A DNA stretch of 64,000 nt from Drosophila persimilis. Its lineage: Eukaryota > Arthropoda > Insecta > Diptera > Drosophilidae. Shown here one piece after another: positions 1 through 10,938 of the stretch. How positions within the stretch are numbered: the stretch's first letter is position 1; every line of letters begins with the position of its first letter. Position numbers and translations under genes: made by a program. Location: the NCBI RefSeq assembly GCF_003286085.1, contig NW_020825339.1, forward strand, positions 186,001-250,000, given 5' to 3'. Under the pieces are notes generated by a model. The model did not search any database, was not told where the DNA came from, and was given only the letters and a program-made list of their open reading frames with translations.

Positions 1-2146
1 AAGATCTTCATGCAAGAAATCTGGTTGCAGGACCTGGGATGGGACGATGAGCTTCCAAGCGAGATGCGCCAGCGCTGGCAAAGTTTCCTGCGGAGCTACT
101 CCGCTCTCGACCAAATCCATATTCCAAGATGGGTCGGCTCCCGGCCAGCGGTAAAAGTCGAACATCATGGGTTCTGCGATGCATCCGAGAGGGCTTACAG
201 TGCCGCCATCTACGTCCGCATTGAGGTTGACCGTTTGGTCGAGGTGCAGCTTCTCACAGCGAAAACGCGAGTCGCACCCGTGAAAACCGTGTCGCTCCCC
301 CGGTTAGAGCTTTGCGGGGCAGTGCTTTTGTCCGAAATGGCGGCGGCTATCCTGCCGAATATGCCAACAGCAAGTACGAGCTGCTATTGCTGGACCAGTT
401 CCACCATAGTCCTCGCCTGGCTGGCAAAGCCCGCGTGTCACTGGACCACGTTCATGGCCAACCGAGTGACTAGGATATCTCAAGCGACCGATATTGAGAA
501 GTGGTGCCACGTTCCATCCGAACAGAACCCCGCGGACTTAGCCAGCAGAGGCGTGCCGTTACAGGAGTTGGTGGAGAACCAACTCTGGTGGCACGGACCA
601 ACTTGGCTGCAGAAGGGCCGAGATCAATGGCCGGCACCAGTTAATAACTCCCCCGTTATGACCTTAGAGCAGCGAACTGTAAAAGCCCATTTCGCAGTCA
701 ACCCAGCCGAAGACTTCCTCGAACAATTCTTCAATCTGGAGAGAGCTCTACGAGTCCGTGCATATATCCTGCGCTTCACCAAGCGCTGCCGGAAGTTAGC
801 CACCGCGCAAAAGGGCCATCTTACGAGCGGCGAAATTACCGAAGCTGAAAAAACTCTTATCCTAGAGACGCAGCGTAGAGAATACCCCGAGGAGTATCGC
901 TGCCTAAGCGGTAAGCGGCCAACGCCAAGGTCAAGTTCTATCCTGAACATGAACCCTTTCCTAGACCGCCATGGGTTGATCAGAGCATGCGGCCGTGTCG
1001 CAGGCTCTGAAATGCTAAGATACGACGAACGACATCCAATCATTCTCCCATATAATTGTCGATTGTCTCGCCTTCTCGCGCAATTTACACACCGGATAAC
1101 TCTTCATGGCGGCAACCAATTGATGGTGCGCCTCATTCGATCAAAGTATTGGATTCCAAAGGTTCAAAGGCTTATGAAGAGGGTTGTGAACTCCTGCAAG
1201 GTCTGCGTTATTCACAAAAGAAGGTTGCAAACCCAAATGATGGGAGATCTCCCAACCGAGCGGTCGTCCTTTTCCAGACCGTTTACGCATACAGGGATTG
1301 ATTACGCGGGTCCTTTCGAAATACGGAACTATACAGGGAGAGCATGTCTGATCACGAAGGGGTATGTGTGCGTATTCGTGTGTTTTTCCACAAAGGCGAT
1401 ACATTTAGAACCCACGTCCGACCTCACCACCGAAAAATTTCTCGCCGCCTTCGCTCGTTTCGTCGCAAGGCGCGGATGTCCACAGCGTATCCATTCAGAT
1501 AATGGAAAAACTTTCGTTGGTGCAGCAACCCTGCTTTCCAGTGACTTCCTTCATCCCACCAGGAGCTCCACATATGGGAGGCCTATGGGAAGCCGGAGTG
1601 AAGAGTTTCAAAACTCTCTTCTACAAGGCCACGTCCACTCGGAGGTATACGTTTGAAGAGCTTTCTACGCTGCTCGCGAAGATTGAAGCGTGCCTCAATT
1701 CTAGGCCGCTCTCACCGATATCCGATGATCCGACGGAGCTGCTAGCCCTCACTCCCGGGCACTTCCTTATTGGGGGGCCCTTAATGAGTACGGCCGAGCC
1801 CGAAATAAAGGGGAACCTTAATTCGATCATCAATCGGTGGCAGCATTTGAAGGCCCTCAACCAACAGTTCTGTCAAAGGTGGAAGGAGGAATACCTCAAG
1901 GAGCTCCACAAGCGGACTAAGTGGCAGACGCCGACGCCAAATCTGCAGGTTGGCGATATGGTGGTCGTCAAGGAGGATAACCTGCCGTCCAACGAATGGC
2001 GGCTCGGAAGGATAACTTCCGTGTATCCCGGTGCCGACGACAGGGTACGTGTGGTGGATATCCTTACTGCCCGCGGTACCCTCAAAAGACCGATTGTCAA
2101 GGTCGTTCTCCTGCCAGTAGAACCCCGTAGTTCCATCCAACAATAA
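1..2146 (+). pseudogene. BEL/Pao retrotransposon pol, C-terminal half (RNase H, integrase, DUF5641)
   Basis: The reading frame is already open at base 1, so the element is cut by the window edge. In order it shows the Pao-type RNase H region (FCDASERAYSAAIYVR, then a PRLELCGA block), a zinc-binding integrase N-terminus (HRITLHGG... then C-x2-C at SCKVC), and an integrase core with D at GIDYAGPF, D at HSDNGKTF and E at GGLWEAGVKS. A basic DUF5641-type tail ends in KRPIVKVVLLP. The frame changes near 1510-1560: the upstream frame closes at 1656 while the homologous reading continues from 1502 to 2146. About 25 residues usually found between the second D and E seem to be missing, so the enzyme is broken. 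This element would act in cDNA synthesis and genome insertion. Confidence 0.9.
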
Positions 2147-2233
2147 CGTGAATGTGCACTTGTCCCATTCACAGCTCCGTACTAATACTTCTTCGACTTC
2201 TCTATTCCATCCTAGTTCCATCCTCATCCAGAC

Positions 2234-3176
2234 ATGGCCCCACGGATCCGCGCCAGCCGCACCACGGAGAGCCGGCGTGATCGAGGGATCAACTCGTACC
2301 GTTGCCGGGTCTGCCGAGGAATTCATCCGCTACGGACCTGTCACCATTTCCTTCGCCTGAGCCCTGAGAAGAGACTCCGAGCTGTCCTCATTAACAAATA
2401 TTGCGGGAACTGCCTGGCCCACCAACACTCCGGCCAGGATTGTCGCAGTGGCGGGCTGTGCCGGGTGTGTGGCAAAAACCACCACACTCTACTCCACATA
2501 CCCTCGTCTCGTCGTCCAGTCCGCTCGGCCTCAGGAGCATCGTCGCCATCTACAGCGCCCCACGTCAAACGCCGACCTCGGCGTCCAGCCCGCTCAGCCT
2601 CGGCATCGTCGCCATCCACGTCGGCCCACGCCGACCGCCGCCCGCGTCTCCCCGTGAGCCGCCCCGTGGCAGGGCCCCCGGCACCATCCGTCGACTCACT
2701 TCTACAACATCGAAGCCTCATCATACTCCCGACGGCGCTGGTGGTCTTGGATACGGGTTCCAAAAACTTCGAGACGGCGGCGCTCATCGACCCATGCACG
2801 CCGGTGAGCTGTATTGACGACTCCTTGGCCAGCGCCTTCAAGTTGCCCACCACTTGTGTGGGGGACGAGAAAGTGTGTACGGCGGTGATCCGCGCCAAAA
2901 TGGGCGACTTCCAGTTGGAAACGATGCTCAAGGTCGAGCCCCGTGTGCATCCGCACGCCTATCCGACAGCTGAGCGATTCCGTGCGGGCGCGTTTCGGTG
3001 ACCTGAGGCTTGCCGATGAACAATTCCATAGACCGGCGACAATCTCGCTCATCTTGGGAGCAGATGTCTACCCGAAGGTGATCCAGCCCGGGTTCCTTGC
3101 GCGTGAGGACGGCCTGCCGGTGGCCCAGAGCACCGTTTTTGGATGGATCGTGTCGGGGGCGTGCACCCAGCCATAG
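2234..3176 (+). pseudogene. 3' ORF of the BEL/Pao element: zinc-knuckle plus DUF1758 protease-like protein
   Basis: This ORF begins with ATG 2234, 88 bases after the pol stop, and precedes a purine tract and the LTR. The first ~90 residues carry paired Cys/His motifs ending in CRVCGKNHHTLLH, as in the end of BEL gag. A Pro/Ser/Arg-rich linker follows, then a protease-like domain (ALIDPCTPVSCIDDSL, ISLILGADVYPKVI, VAQSTVFGWIVSG). In canonical BEL elements this module lies upstream of RT, not downstream of integrase. The usual aspartic protease D-S/T-G is replaced by D-P-C, so activity is doubtful. A frameshift near 2940-2960 moves the reading to a second frame that ends at 3176. It could be a duplicated gag-pro module in the env position, or the start of a second copy joined by recombination. 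Confidence 0.7.
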
Positions 3177-3218
3177 GCCACCCCATTATACTTTGCAATC
3201 CTGCAAGGGGGGGGAGGA

Positions 3219-3561
3219 TGTTCAGGCCAGCAATAGACAGTTTCCGCGAACTGTGCCGGCTCCGCGCGCCTCGGTCCCGGCTCGCGCTCGCGCGCTCGGA
3301 GGGGCGCTCGGATCCACAATCCACGATCCACACGGCGCTCACCGCAGCATAAAGGCAGCATAAAGCATAGATCATAAGGCATAGAGAGTCAGTTACGTTT
3401 TCCACCCCGTTACAAGCTGCCGTCGCACATACGCGCGTCTACAATTCACACACCTATACGCAAATACATGGAATACATTTATTGAAACCGAATCTGTCTT
3501 TTCCTTTGGATATTTTCCCACTCATCGCTGGCAACTCGCTCCGGTGATCCGCCCTCCTACA
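3219..3561 (+). repeat. 3' LTR of the BEL/Pao element
   Basis: A G-rich polypurine tract (GCAAGGGGGGGGAGGA, about 3203-3218) directly precedes TGTTCAGGCC, a normal LTR start. The right edge is set at CCTCCTACA because copia gag coding resumes immediately afterwards on the minus strand. Length is about 343 bp with TG...CA ends. The 5' partner LTR is outside the window, so the boundaries rest on the tract and on the interrupted copia frame. Confidence 0.65.
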
Positions 3562-4466
3562 AACAGATCCGTTGCACCAGAATAGAGTATAAAACCGAGT
3601 TCATTATTTATTTGATCACTCTTTTTCATTTTCCGCATCATAAATGCGAACCCGTGGCCCGATGCTGCAAGCTGAGCTTGTTTATTATGTTTATAATTTT
3701 CTTTGTTTTGATTTAACCTTATAAACTGGTAACAGTCTTTTTTCATGTGCCCTTCTTTGCCACAGTGATGGCATTTAATATTACTTCTAGCTTTTCCCTT
3801 AAATAATATCTTTTGCCGTGTGTTTCTAGATCCAAACGTTTTACGATTATTAAAATTGTTATTATTTCTTACAACTGCCTTCATGACTTTACTACTTGTA
3901 TCAGTACTTTCATTTCTTAATTTGGTCTCGTAGTCGAACAATTTATTTTTTACAAACGCTAATGATAGAGTTTCATCTGACAAAGTTTCGATTGCCGTGA
4001 TGACACCATTATAGGTTGAAGGTAGAGTCTGCAGCAAATGTGCCACTTTGTCCATCTCATCCATTTTAGCGCCCGCCCCTAACAACTCACTCACTGTTTC
4101 ATCAAAAATAACAAAATGACTCGAAAGTGTCATTTCACTTGAGAGTTTGAGTGTTATTAAACGTTTACGTGCTGCTAATTGCGACGCAAGGCTTCTACGC
4201 TCATATATGGCGTCTAAATTCTTCAGAATATCACGTGCCGAAATGTCGCCTGCCGCGAAGTTTAGAAATGCGTCGCCTAAATATTGAATTAAAATGCTCT
4301 TCGCACATCGCTCTGCCTTTTTCCAATTATCATCTACTTCGTTAGGCATTATGTTATCGACTACTTGGAGCACCTCTAATTCAGCAAACAAAGCTCTGAT
4401 TCTAAATTTCCATATAGAATATTTCTCGCCACAAAAAGGCTTAATATGTTGCTTATTTCTTTCCAT
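3562..4466 (-). pseudogene. copia-type gag with start of protease, truncated by the BEL LTR
   Basis: The protein starts MERNKQHIKPFCGEKYSIWK and runs ~300 residues. It has the copia-family gag helical region (about 1-190), a basic segment, one CCHC zinc knuckle (CHHCGKEGHMKKDC) near residue 235, and then the protease start, read here as LYSGAT where the family has D-S-G-A. Coding stops at 3562 at the BEL LTR, so protease, integrase, RT and RNase H are missing. The LTR and primer-binding site lie in the expected place to its right. Gag would form the particle and bind RNA; this copy is dead. Confidence 0.88.
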
Positions 4467-4584
4467 TTTCTATGTATGTATATATTATACACACACACAC
4501 TACAAAAAAAACTACACAAGAACGCACGCGGAACTAATTTCACAACTATTTGTTATTAATTTAATTTATTTAAATTGGCGTGGA

Positions 4585-4598
4585 CTGGGCCCATAACC
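4585..4598 (-). promoter_or_regulatory. copia-type primer-binding site (internal initiator tRNA-Met fragment)
   Basis: On the minus strand this reads GGTTATGGGCCCAG. It is complementary to the anticodon-arm region of initiator tRNA-Met (GGGCCCAUAACC), the unusual internal-tRNA primer used by copia. It lies directly inside the LTR end. Confidence 0.8.
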
Positions 4599-4790
4599 TA
4601 TTGGTAGACTGGCTATGACAATTAGTAAACGGAAGACAGTACCAAGTTATGTTTTTCTTTAAAGATTATTTATGTATTTCTTGATTACTTTTTGCTGCAA
4701 CACCGGTCCACACACTTGAGATCACAAAAGAAGAGAGAGCGTCGACACTTCAAGTGTGACCAGACTAACTCATAATAATAATACCTAACA
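4599..4790 (-). repeat. 5' LTR of the copia-type element
   Basis: On the minus strand it begins TGTTAGGTATT and ends CTACCAATA next to the primer-binding site, ~192 bp. The leader between LTR and gag start (4467-4584) is AT-rich with a short (AC) run. The outer edge is inferred from the TGTTAG start; the 3' LTR is absent, so it cannot be confirmed by comparison. Confidence 0.6.
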
Positions 4791-6292
4791 TATCGATAAT
4801 ATTATTTAATGTTATTATTTGAATGTGGGAATAGGCGTATTCCAACAGAAGTCTCCATAAATATTCCCTCAGTGCATTATGCGGCTCTAGGTCAAAGCTT
4901 TTATGATGTTTTTGGGGTCTGTGTCCACTTCCACGACGGGGCACATTCAATTTTCAATTGCCACACTTTACTCTCTCAACCTCTCTCTTTCCTGCTCTCT
5001 CTCTCTCTCTTCCCTGCTCTCGGCTTTGAGGCGGAAATTGAAAACGTTAAGAAAGTTTCAATGTCTGGCATCTCTGGGAAATGTTGTGCCACGATATTGG
5101 CCGGTGCACGTTGGGGCTAACCATTTTGTTGTTTGTCCCCCATTTAGTTGTTTGTTTGTTGATTTCCCGCCCGTTATGCTGCCGTCGGCTACTGTTCGCT
5201 GCTGCTTCTGGTGCCATTATTATTAGGCTCAAATTGCTGCACTTTGCTTTGCATTTTAATTACTCGGCGAAGAGGCAAAGGCAAAGGCAAGCTGCATCTT
5301 TTCATCTCGGAAATGTTGCACAATTTAAACGAAATGCGAAAAGGAAAAGCGAAAACGAGGCAACAACAGCCAAAGGGCGGGGATGGGGAAGGGGGTTGCG
5401 GGGGGAGCATTGCTAACAAGTTGCTGTCTCGATGCCTGTCAGGGCCGGTCTTCTGTCTGTCAGTCGCACAGCCCCACCTAACCTTCAGCACCTATGGCTC
5501 CTTCTCTTCTGCTGGGTTTGTGGCATTTCTCCAGGGATTTGCAGTCTGGAAAAGTTGGCTTTTCTTTGCATCTAAAGTCATACAAATTATTGTCAAAATA
5601 TAAAATATTTTTATTATAAATTACTGTCCAAATCAAAGGCTATCATTCGGGGGCGCATAGCTGATGGAAATGGGGTCTTCGGTGAGGGCACAGGCTAGTG
5701 AAACGCATCCTCGCTTGGTCCTTGATGATGGCCACCGCGCAGGCCTACGACTTCACGGATCACAAGTTTTGTGGAGCTGCACAATGGCCTACAAGTGGCC
5801 CATGGGCCAAACCATCTTCAAGATATTCCAGAAAATTATAACGGTAGCCTTCCTTCCAGTCACTCCAACCATTTTCCAGCCTCAGCCGCGAATCAGACTG
5901 GGGAGCGAGGCCTATTGGGACGCCTCCGAATGTGGCACACGGAGATGCTTCGTTTAACATTTTGAATAAAGATCGAAATTGTTTTTGAAATATGTATATC
6001 TAGTGAAAAATTAGAAGAGTTTTTCTAATCAGTTACCGAAAACTTTGGGTGGCTGTAATTTAAATTATTTATTTGGCGGGGCGAAAAACTTGATACGCTC
6101 GATCTATTTCAAGGTTGGCGAACAACTATATTTTCTTCACAATTCAAATCTCTTACTCTAGCTAACCTACGGTGGCAAAGCGGGGCGAATTCGCCAAGAG
6201 CGAGAGAGCGAGCTTTTATTGCGCTCCCGCTTTGCCCTAGCCTAACTTACACTAGACTTCATAATTCAGATCAATAACTAATAATTGTGGCC
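4791..6292. other. Low-feature, probably unique DNA
   Basis: I recognise no transposon coding here. There is a CT-rich simple-sequence patch at about 4968-5021 and typical AT/T-rich fly noncoding sequence to about 5640. From 5664 to 5960 the base composition is more gene-like: reading frames stay open on both strands and an AATAAA occurs at 5964, but no family was recognised and each frame is short. Around 6172-6236 a short inverted repeat (GGCAAAGCGGG and CCCGCTTTGCC) could form a hairpin. Confidence 0.4.
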
Positions 6293-6600
6293 ATGGATGG
6301 AAGGTCACGCAACTTTAGGAATTACTGCAAAAACGCACCCAAGTGCATGAAGTGCGCCAGTGACCATCTCTCAACTACATGCACCAAACCCTGATACACT
6401 CCTGCTAAATGTGTTAACTACGGCGGAGAGCATGTCAGTTGTTTTAAGGGTTGCCCGGCCTTCAAAGCTGCCAGAAGCAAGCTCAAAATCGACAAAATTG
6501 TCAATATGGACAGGCGCATAGGGAAGGTAATAGGGAGGCCGAGTGTATGTGAGGAGATCTCCAGGCACCCCCAACCAAACAGATGGGACCCCACTACTGC
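6293..6600 (+). pseudogene. LINE ORF1 fragment with CCHC zinc knuckles
   Basis: From ATG 6293 the frame reads a gag-like zinc region: CMKCASDHLSTTC, a TGA stop, then KCVNYGGEHVSCFKGCPAF. The spacing and the GCP-F-KAAR pattern match nucleocapsid-like ORF1 proteins of Jockey-group LINEs. One zinc cysteine appears as Tyr (VNYGG) and there is an in-frame stop. The fragment abuts the BEL integrase at about 6600. Confidence 0.65.
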
Positions 6601-8748
6601 AGGGGACCATCGCTGCCAAAACGCTTGCCTGACTGACGAGACAAGTCGCCATCGCCGCAAGCAACTGAGACTCTCCTGGTCCGGAGTCCGCAGTGCTGGG
6701 GGGGGCGATGAGCGACCCGCCTGTCAGCAGGTGCCCGGGTGTTAGGGCCTCGCCGTCGCTTGGATCTTGGCTGATGGCTCCCAGCGTCCTCGAGTTCATT
6801 ATGGCCTCGATGCCGACGAGGACTGTGGCGAGCTCTTCGGCGGTTAGGAGCGCGCTGCCTACCGCCCGTAGGAGTAGGCTCTTGGCAGTTTTTACACCTG
6901 CCTCCCATAGCCCTCCCATGTGAGGAGCTCGCGGCGGTATGATCGCAAATTCGCATCCGTTCTTTGACGCGACTCCTTGCTCCTTGAACCTGATGCGCTG
7001 AGCGCTGAGATGGCGGCTCGCTCCGACGAAGTTCGTCCCGTTGTCGCAATGAACGACTTGGGGATATCCTCGGCGCCCGACGAAGCTTTGAAAAGCCAAC
7101 AAAAAACAATCAGTGGTTAGATCGGAAACTATTTCTAGGTGAAACAAACAAAAAGCGCAATGTATGACTTGTATGGGGGCCTTCCGCGAATTTTCAATGT
7201 CGTGTGCACTGGTCCACAAAAATCAACGCCGCAAATTGCAAATGGGCGGAGAGCACGCAGTCGATCTGCGGGTAAATTCCCCATGAGTTGCGTCAGCAAT
7301 CGAGGCTTGCATTTAAAACAGCGCATACATGATCGAACTGTCTGACGGCAGACCTCCTGAGCGTTCACTATCCACACGCTCTGTCGAAGGATGGTCACAA
7401 GTGCTCGTCGGCCGACATGAAAATTCGAATGGTGCAGATGACGAATATAGCTTCGCACGAATTGCGAGCGCTTAGTCAAAAGCAGAGGAAACTTGGCATC
7501 GTATGATATAGGAGCTTTGGCTGGTCGCCCCCCCACTCGCAACAACGAAAAGTCGCACCAAGTCCCTGTGTCTTCATGGATGAATGGGTTCAACCGCTGA
7601 AGACTAGGACCAATTGTAGATCCTTTCCTAACCTTTTCAATTTCTCCTTGATACTCGTGATGCTGGACGATTTCGACAATTTTATAAAAAGCTTCATTGT
7701 ATTCGGTCGGTGAGATAGTTTTTTCGAAATTTAGGCTTGGATCTTTACATTTTCTTATAAAGCGGAACACATACACGAACACTCTAAGCAGTTTGAGGTG
7801 TGACGAGAATCCCTCGATGACATCTAACAGCTCCGAACTTCGCACAGCCGCGGTCAACCCAACCGCAGTCTTCCTCTTTTCCAGCTGAAGATCATCGGAG
7901 TGTTCGAAATGAGCGTTCTTGGGCCAGTTTTCTTCTTCCTCTTTCAGAAATGATGGTCCTTCGAACCAAATTGACTGAACGATTTCGTCGACGTCACAAC
8001 CTCTTGAGACAATATCTGCTGGGTTCTGTTTCGTGGGTACATGCCGCCACGTAGCATCATCTGACCACTCTTGAATCTCAGGCACTCTATTTGAAACGAA
8101 AGTCGACAACGACGATGGATGTGACCGGATCCAATGGAGAGTTACCTCTGAATCCGACCAATAAACGACTCGTTTAATGGGCACGTTTAGTAGGGGCTTG
8201 ATTCTGTGACAGAGATCTGCGAGAAGGTGAGCGGCACATAACTCAAGCCTTGGGAGCGTTTTGGTCTTGAGCGGCGCTACTTTGGATTTCGAAGTCAACA
8301 ATGATACTTTTAAACCTTCTGCAGTTCTGCTACGTATATAGACGCACGCTCCATACGCTCTCATGGAGGCGTCAGCAAAGGCATGTATTTGAACCGGTGA
8401 CATCGGATCGGAATACACAAACCGAGATATGGATATGTCTTCCAATTGAGATAGTGTATTTTTCAACTTATTCCACGCTGTTTCCAAATGCAATAGGATC
8501 TTGCCTTTTATAACGATAGGACTTAATAAACCAAGGGGGTCAAACAACTTTGATGTCACCGATAGTATGTTCCGTTTTGTCGCTCGGAGACCCATAACTG
8601 AATTGTCAATTTTGAACTTAAAGGCATCGTCAGTAGGTAACCATGAGATTCCTAACGCATTTGTCGAATCTGAATCCGAGATTGTTATGGGTTTGGCTGT
8701 GCTCTCAGATGCGGTGATCTCGGGTGAGTTTGAAAACCACTTAGTCAA
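6600..8748 (-). pseudogene. BEL/Pao pol (second element): RNase H, integrase, part of DUF5641
   Basis: The 8748-7135 frame covers the end of RT, the RNase H region (FADASMRAYGACVYIR, PRLELCAAHL), and the integrase zinc domain with SCMRCFKCK. It runs to the first catalytic D at CGVDFCGPV. A second frame (7219-6600) continues with HCDNGTNFVG (second D) and GGLWEAGVKT (E), and the LTPGHLLTGG motif of the tail. Another frame change near 6660 leads into the RRWRLVSSVRQAFWQRW part, where the LINE scrap begins. At least two frameshifts plus truncation mean no functional integrase. The gag and leader lie at 9807-12020. Confidence 0.88.
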
Positions 8749-9312
8749 CTCAAACCCTGCGGTCTGAAGAACCTAAGACACTTCCGACTTAATTGCCCTT
8801 AGCTCCTCTACGCATGCAGCACCAGTCAACAAGTCATCGACGTAAAAGTCGGACCCAATTACGTTAGCAGCTCTAGGGAATGAGAGCTTCGCAGACTCAC
8901 TCAACAGGCAAACCTGTGCAGACGGAAACGGAGCAGTGTCGAGTATAATTCCTCTTGAATGGTAGGTCCCACCATCAGAATGTCATTTAAGGCCACCTGT
9001 GAGGACGTCTTGGACGAAGCATCGAACACGACTCGGAGCTTGGTAGACGTACTTTGGGGCCTCAGAACACACTGATGAGGGATTACGTAGTGTGGAGTAG
9101 AAGGAATCGTATTGTCAGTAGGAGACATATGACCTAAGGAGAGGTACTCTTCCATGAATTCCAAGTACATTTTCTTTAACTCAGGGTCACGATGCAATCG
9201 TCTTTCAAGCGACAAAAACCGCAGTGTCGAAACCTCAAAGGAGTTGCCTAAACAATTTGGATCTGATTTAAACGGGAGCCTTACTTCGAACCGACCTGAT
9301 GATAGTACCTGA
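8749..9312 (-). pseudogene. BEL/Pao reverse transcriptase remnant with internal deletion
   Basis: Reading on the minus strand from about 9312, the frame gives the start of a Pao RT (SLERRLHRDPELKKMYLEF, LRVVFDASSKT), reaching a stop after LRFRLHRFAC. It then resumes in another frame at SFPRAANVIGSDFYVDDLLT, which includes the RT active-site YVDD. The stretch between, normally ~60 residues with the first catalytic Asp block, is missing. A TAG lies a little further on, before the 8748 frame. The enzyme cannot be active. Confidence 0.8.
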
Positions 9313-9316
9313 GTCG

Positions 9317-9802
9317 TGTAAATCGATGTTCAATCCGTTTTTCTGGATCGTTGGGGCTCAACCCTCCGATCTCTTTTATTGTCGTTTATGTTCTCAATTT
9401 TACAATTGTGTTTTGGGCTTTTGTAAGCCAAAAGCCGCGGAGCTGCGCTGCCAGTGACGCCGGCAGCGGAGCGGCAGAACTATGTGTTCTTATCTCTTAT
9501 ATGTTAGTATGTATATGTGTGAATATGCTCAGGGCTGTTGGCAGCGAGAGCGCGAGGGAAGATATATGTGTGTATGCATGTATATTAGTGCCGTCAAGTC
9601 ATGGGAACATGCTGACGCTGCACATGGGTCGCTCGAGGCATTCTTGAGTGAATCGTAATACGATCACCCAGAATGTCTGGGACTTTATTGTTACGTAAAC
9701 ACTGAAACAAAGTGTTACAGTGTGTATTCTTTAAGTACCGTCGGTACAGTGGGTATTCGTAATAATGAATACTTTACTTTACTTTAATATGAGCATACTA
9801 CA
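9317..9802 (-). repeat. Solo LTR (mdg1/412-like start) nested in the BEL element
   Basis: On the minus strand it begins TGTAGTATGCTC and ends ATCGATTTACA, 486 bp. It is flanked on both sides by GTCG (9313-9316 and 9803-9806), a 4-bp target duplication as made by Ty3/gypsy integrases. Without the LTR and one GTCG, the BEL gag-pro and RT frames are continuous, which fixes both edges to the base. The TGTAGTATG start resembles LTRs of the 412/blood group. No internal sequence remains, so this is an LTR-LTR recombination product. Confidence 0.9.
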
Positions 9803-9806
9803 GTCG

Positions 9807-10938
9807 TCTTACGATAGTGTTCTTCACATAGCTTGTGCTCAGGTGTGGCAATTTTCTTGGTAGATGGCATTTCTTCCAGTGACCAAAACTTTTTCAAGGT
9901 CCTATCGATGGATACTAGCAACTCTTCACTGCAACTCAAACTGTTTGTAATTTGAGGAGCAGAACTCCTGGAAACATATTTTCCCGACACAACCCAACCA
10001 AGAAGGGTTTTCTGAAGAGTTGGAAAGTCAGGACCTTGTTTAATTTGACCAACAGCTAATAATTCAAAGAACGATTCTGCTCCAATTAACATATCTATTC
10101 TTTGTGGCTTGTAGAAATAAGGGTCTGCCAGTGGTAGGTTCTCTGGGATTCGCCAGTCCGTCACATTCACTGACTGGTCAGGGTGATAACCTGAAATTGA
10201 TTTCAGGATCCAAAAATCAAAGGAGAACTCACTACCATTTATTCGCGACTTCACCACTGTTTGTATTTTATCCTTTACTTGAGAATTAGATTCACCAATT
10301 CCAAGCAAGTTAATACAGGACTCCTCTCTACGGATCTGTAAGCGATTAGCGAGGTCCTCGGTAATGAAATTTGTTTGTGATCCAGAGTCGAGCAGAGCTC
10401 TGGCCAGAATGTGTTCACCGCTCTTAGTTCGGACGCTTACGATCGACTTAGCCAGAATTACCCTGTCCAACGCTGTCGCATGCAAAACATGTGACGTGGA
10501 AGGTTGATTCTGATTTGATGGAGGAGAAGGACTCTCTTGGGGTGGTGGCAACGCGAGACTATTAGCCGACACTGTGTATCGATGCAATAATGTATGATGT
10601 GAGCGGCTGCACACTCGACATTTATTGGCTTTGCATTTTACAACAGCGTGGCCTTTTCGCAGACAATTAATGCATAGGGATGCCGACTTAGCAAACTCAA
10701 ACCGTTGCATCACCGAGAGACGCGAAAATGAAGGGCAATTTGACACTACATGGTCTCTTGAATTGCAGTAGCTACAAGTTTGCTGAGTTCTACTGTTGGT
10801 GGAAGTGGAAGAACAAGCAAATGAACTGCGATTATGTTGCTTGCTTAGCATGACTTTGTCTTGCCTTGGCTTGGTCGATTCTTCAGCAGACAGATGCTGG
10901 TATCGACGATTCAAGACTTTCTCAAAGTCAAAGTTCAT
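9807..10938 (-). pseudogene. BEL/Pao gag C-terminus (zinc knuckles) and DUF1758 protease
   Basis: The frame opens with VLNRRYQHLSAEES, typical of BEL gag, then has a CSYCNSRDHVVSNC zinc motif followed by CINCLRKGHAVVKC and CRVCSRSHHTLLH. A Pro/Ser linker leads to the aspartic protease (ARALLDSGSQTNFITEDLA, with an intact D-S-G) and its downstream LIGAESFFELLAVGQI and TLLGWVVSGK motifs. The last residues before 9784 are LTR-derived because the solo LTR interrupts the gene. Polyprotein cleavage and RNA packaging would be its roles. Confidence 0.88.

Noticed and set aside
2341..2931. Long minus-strand frame opposite the BEL 3' ORF
   Set aside because: GC-rich shadow of the plus-strand coding region; only the plus strand shows zinc and protease motifs.
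4585..4598. Possible tRNA-Met gene
   Set aside because: Only the anticodon-arm stretch is present, and it lies exactly at an LTR edge, so it is a primer-binding site.
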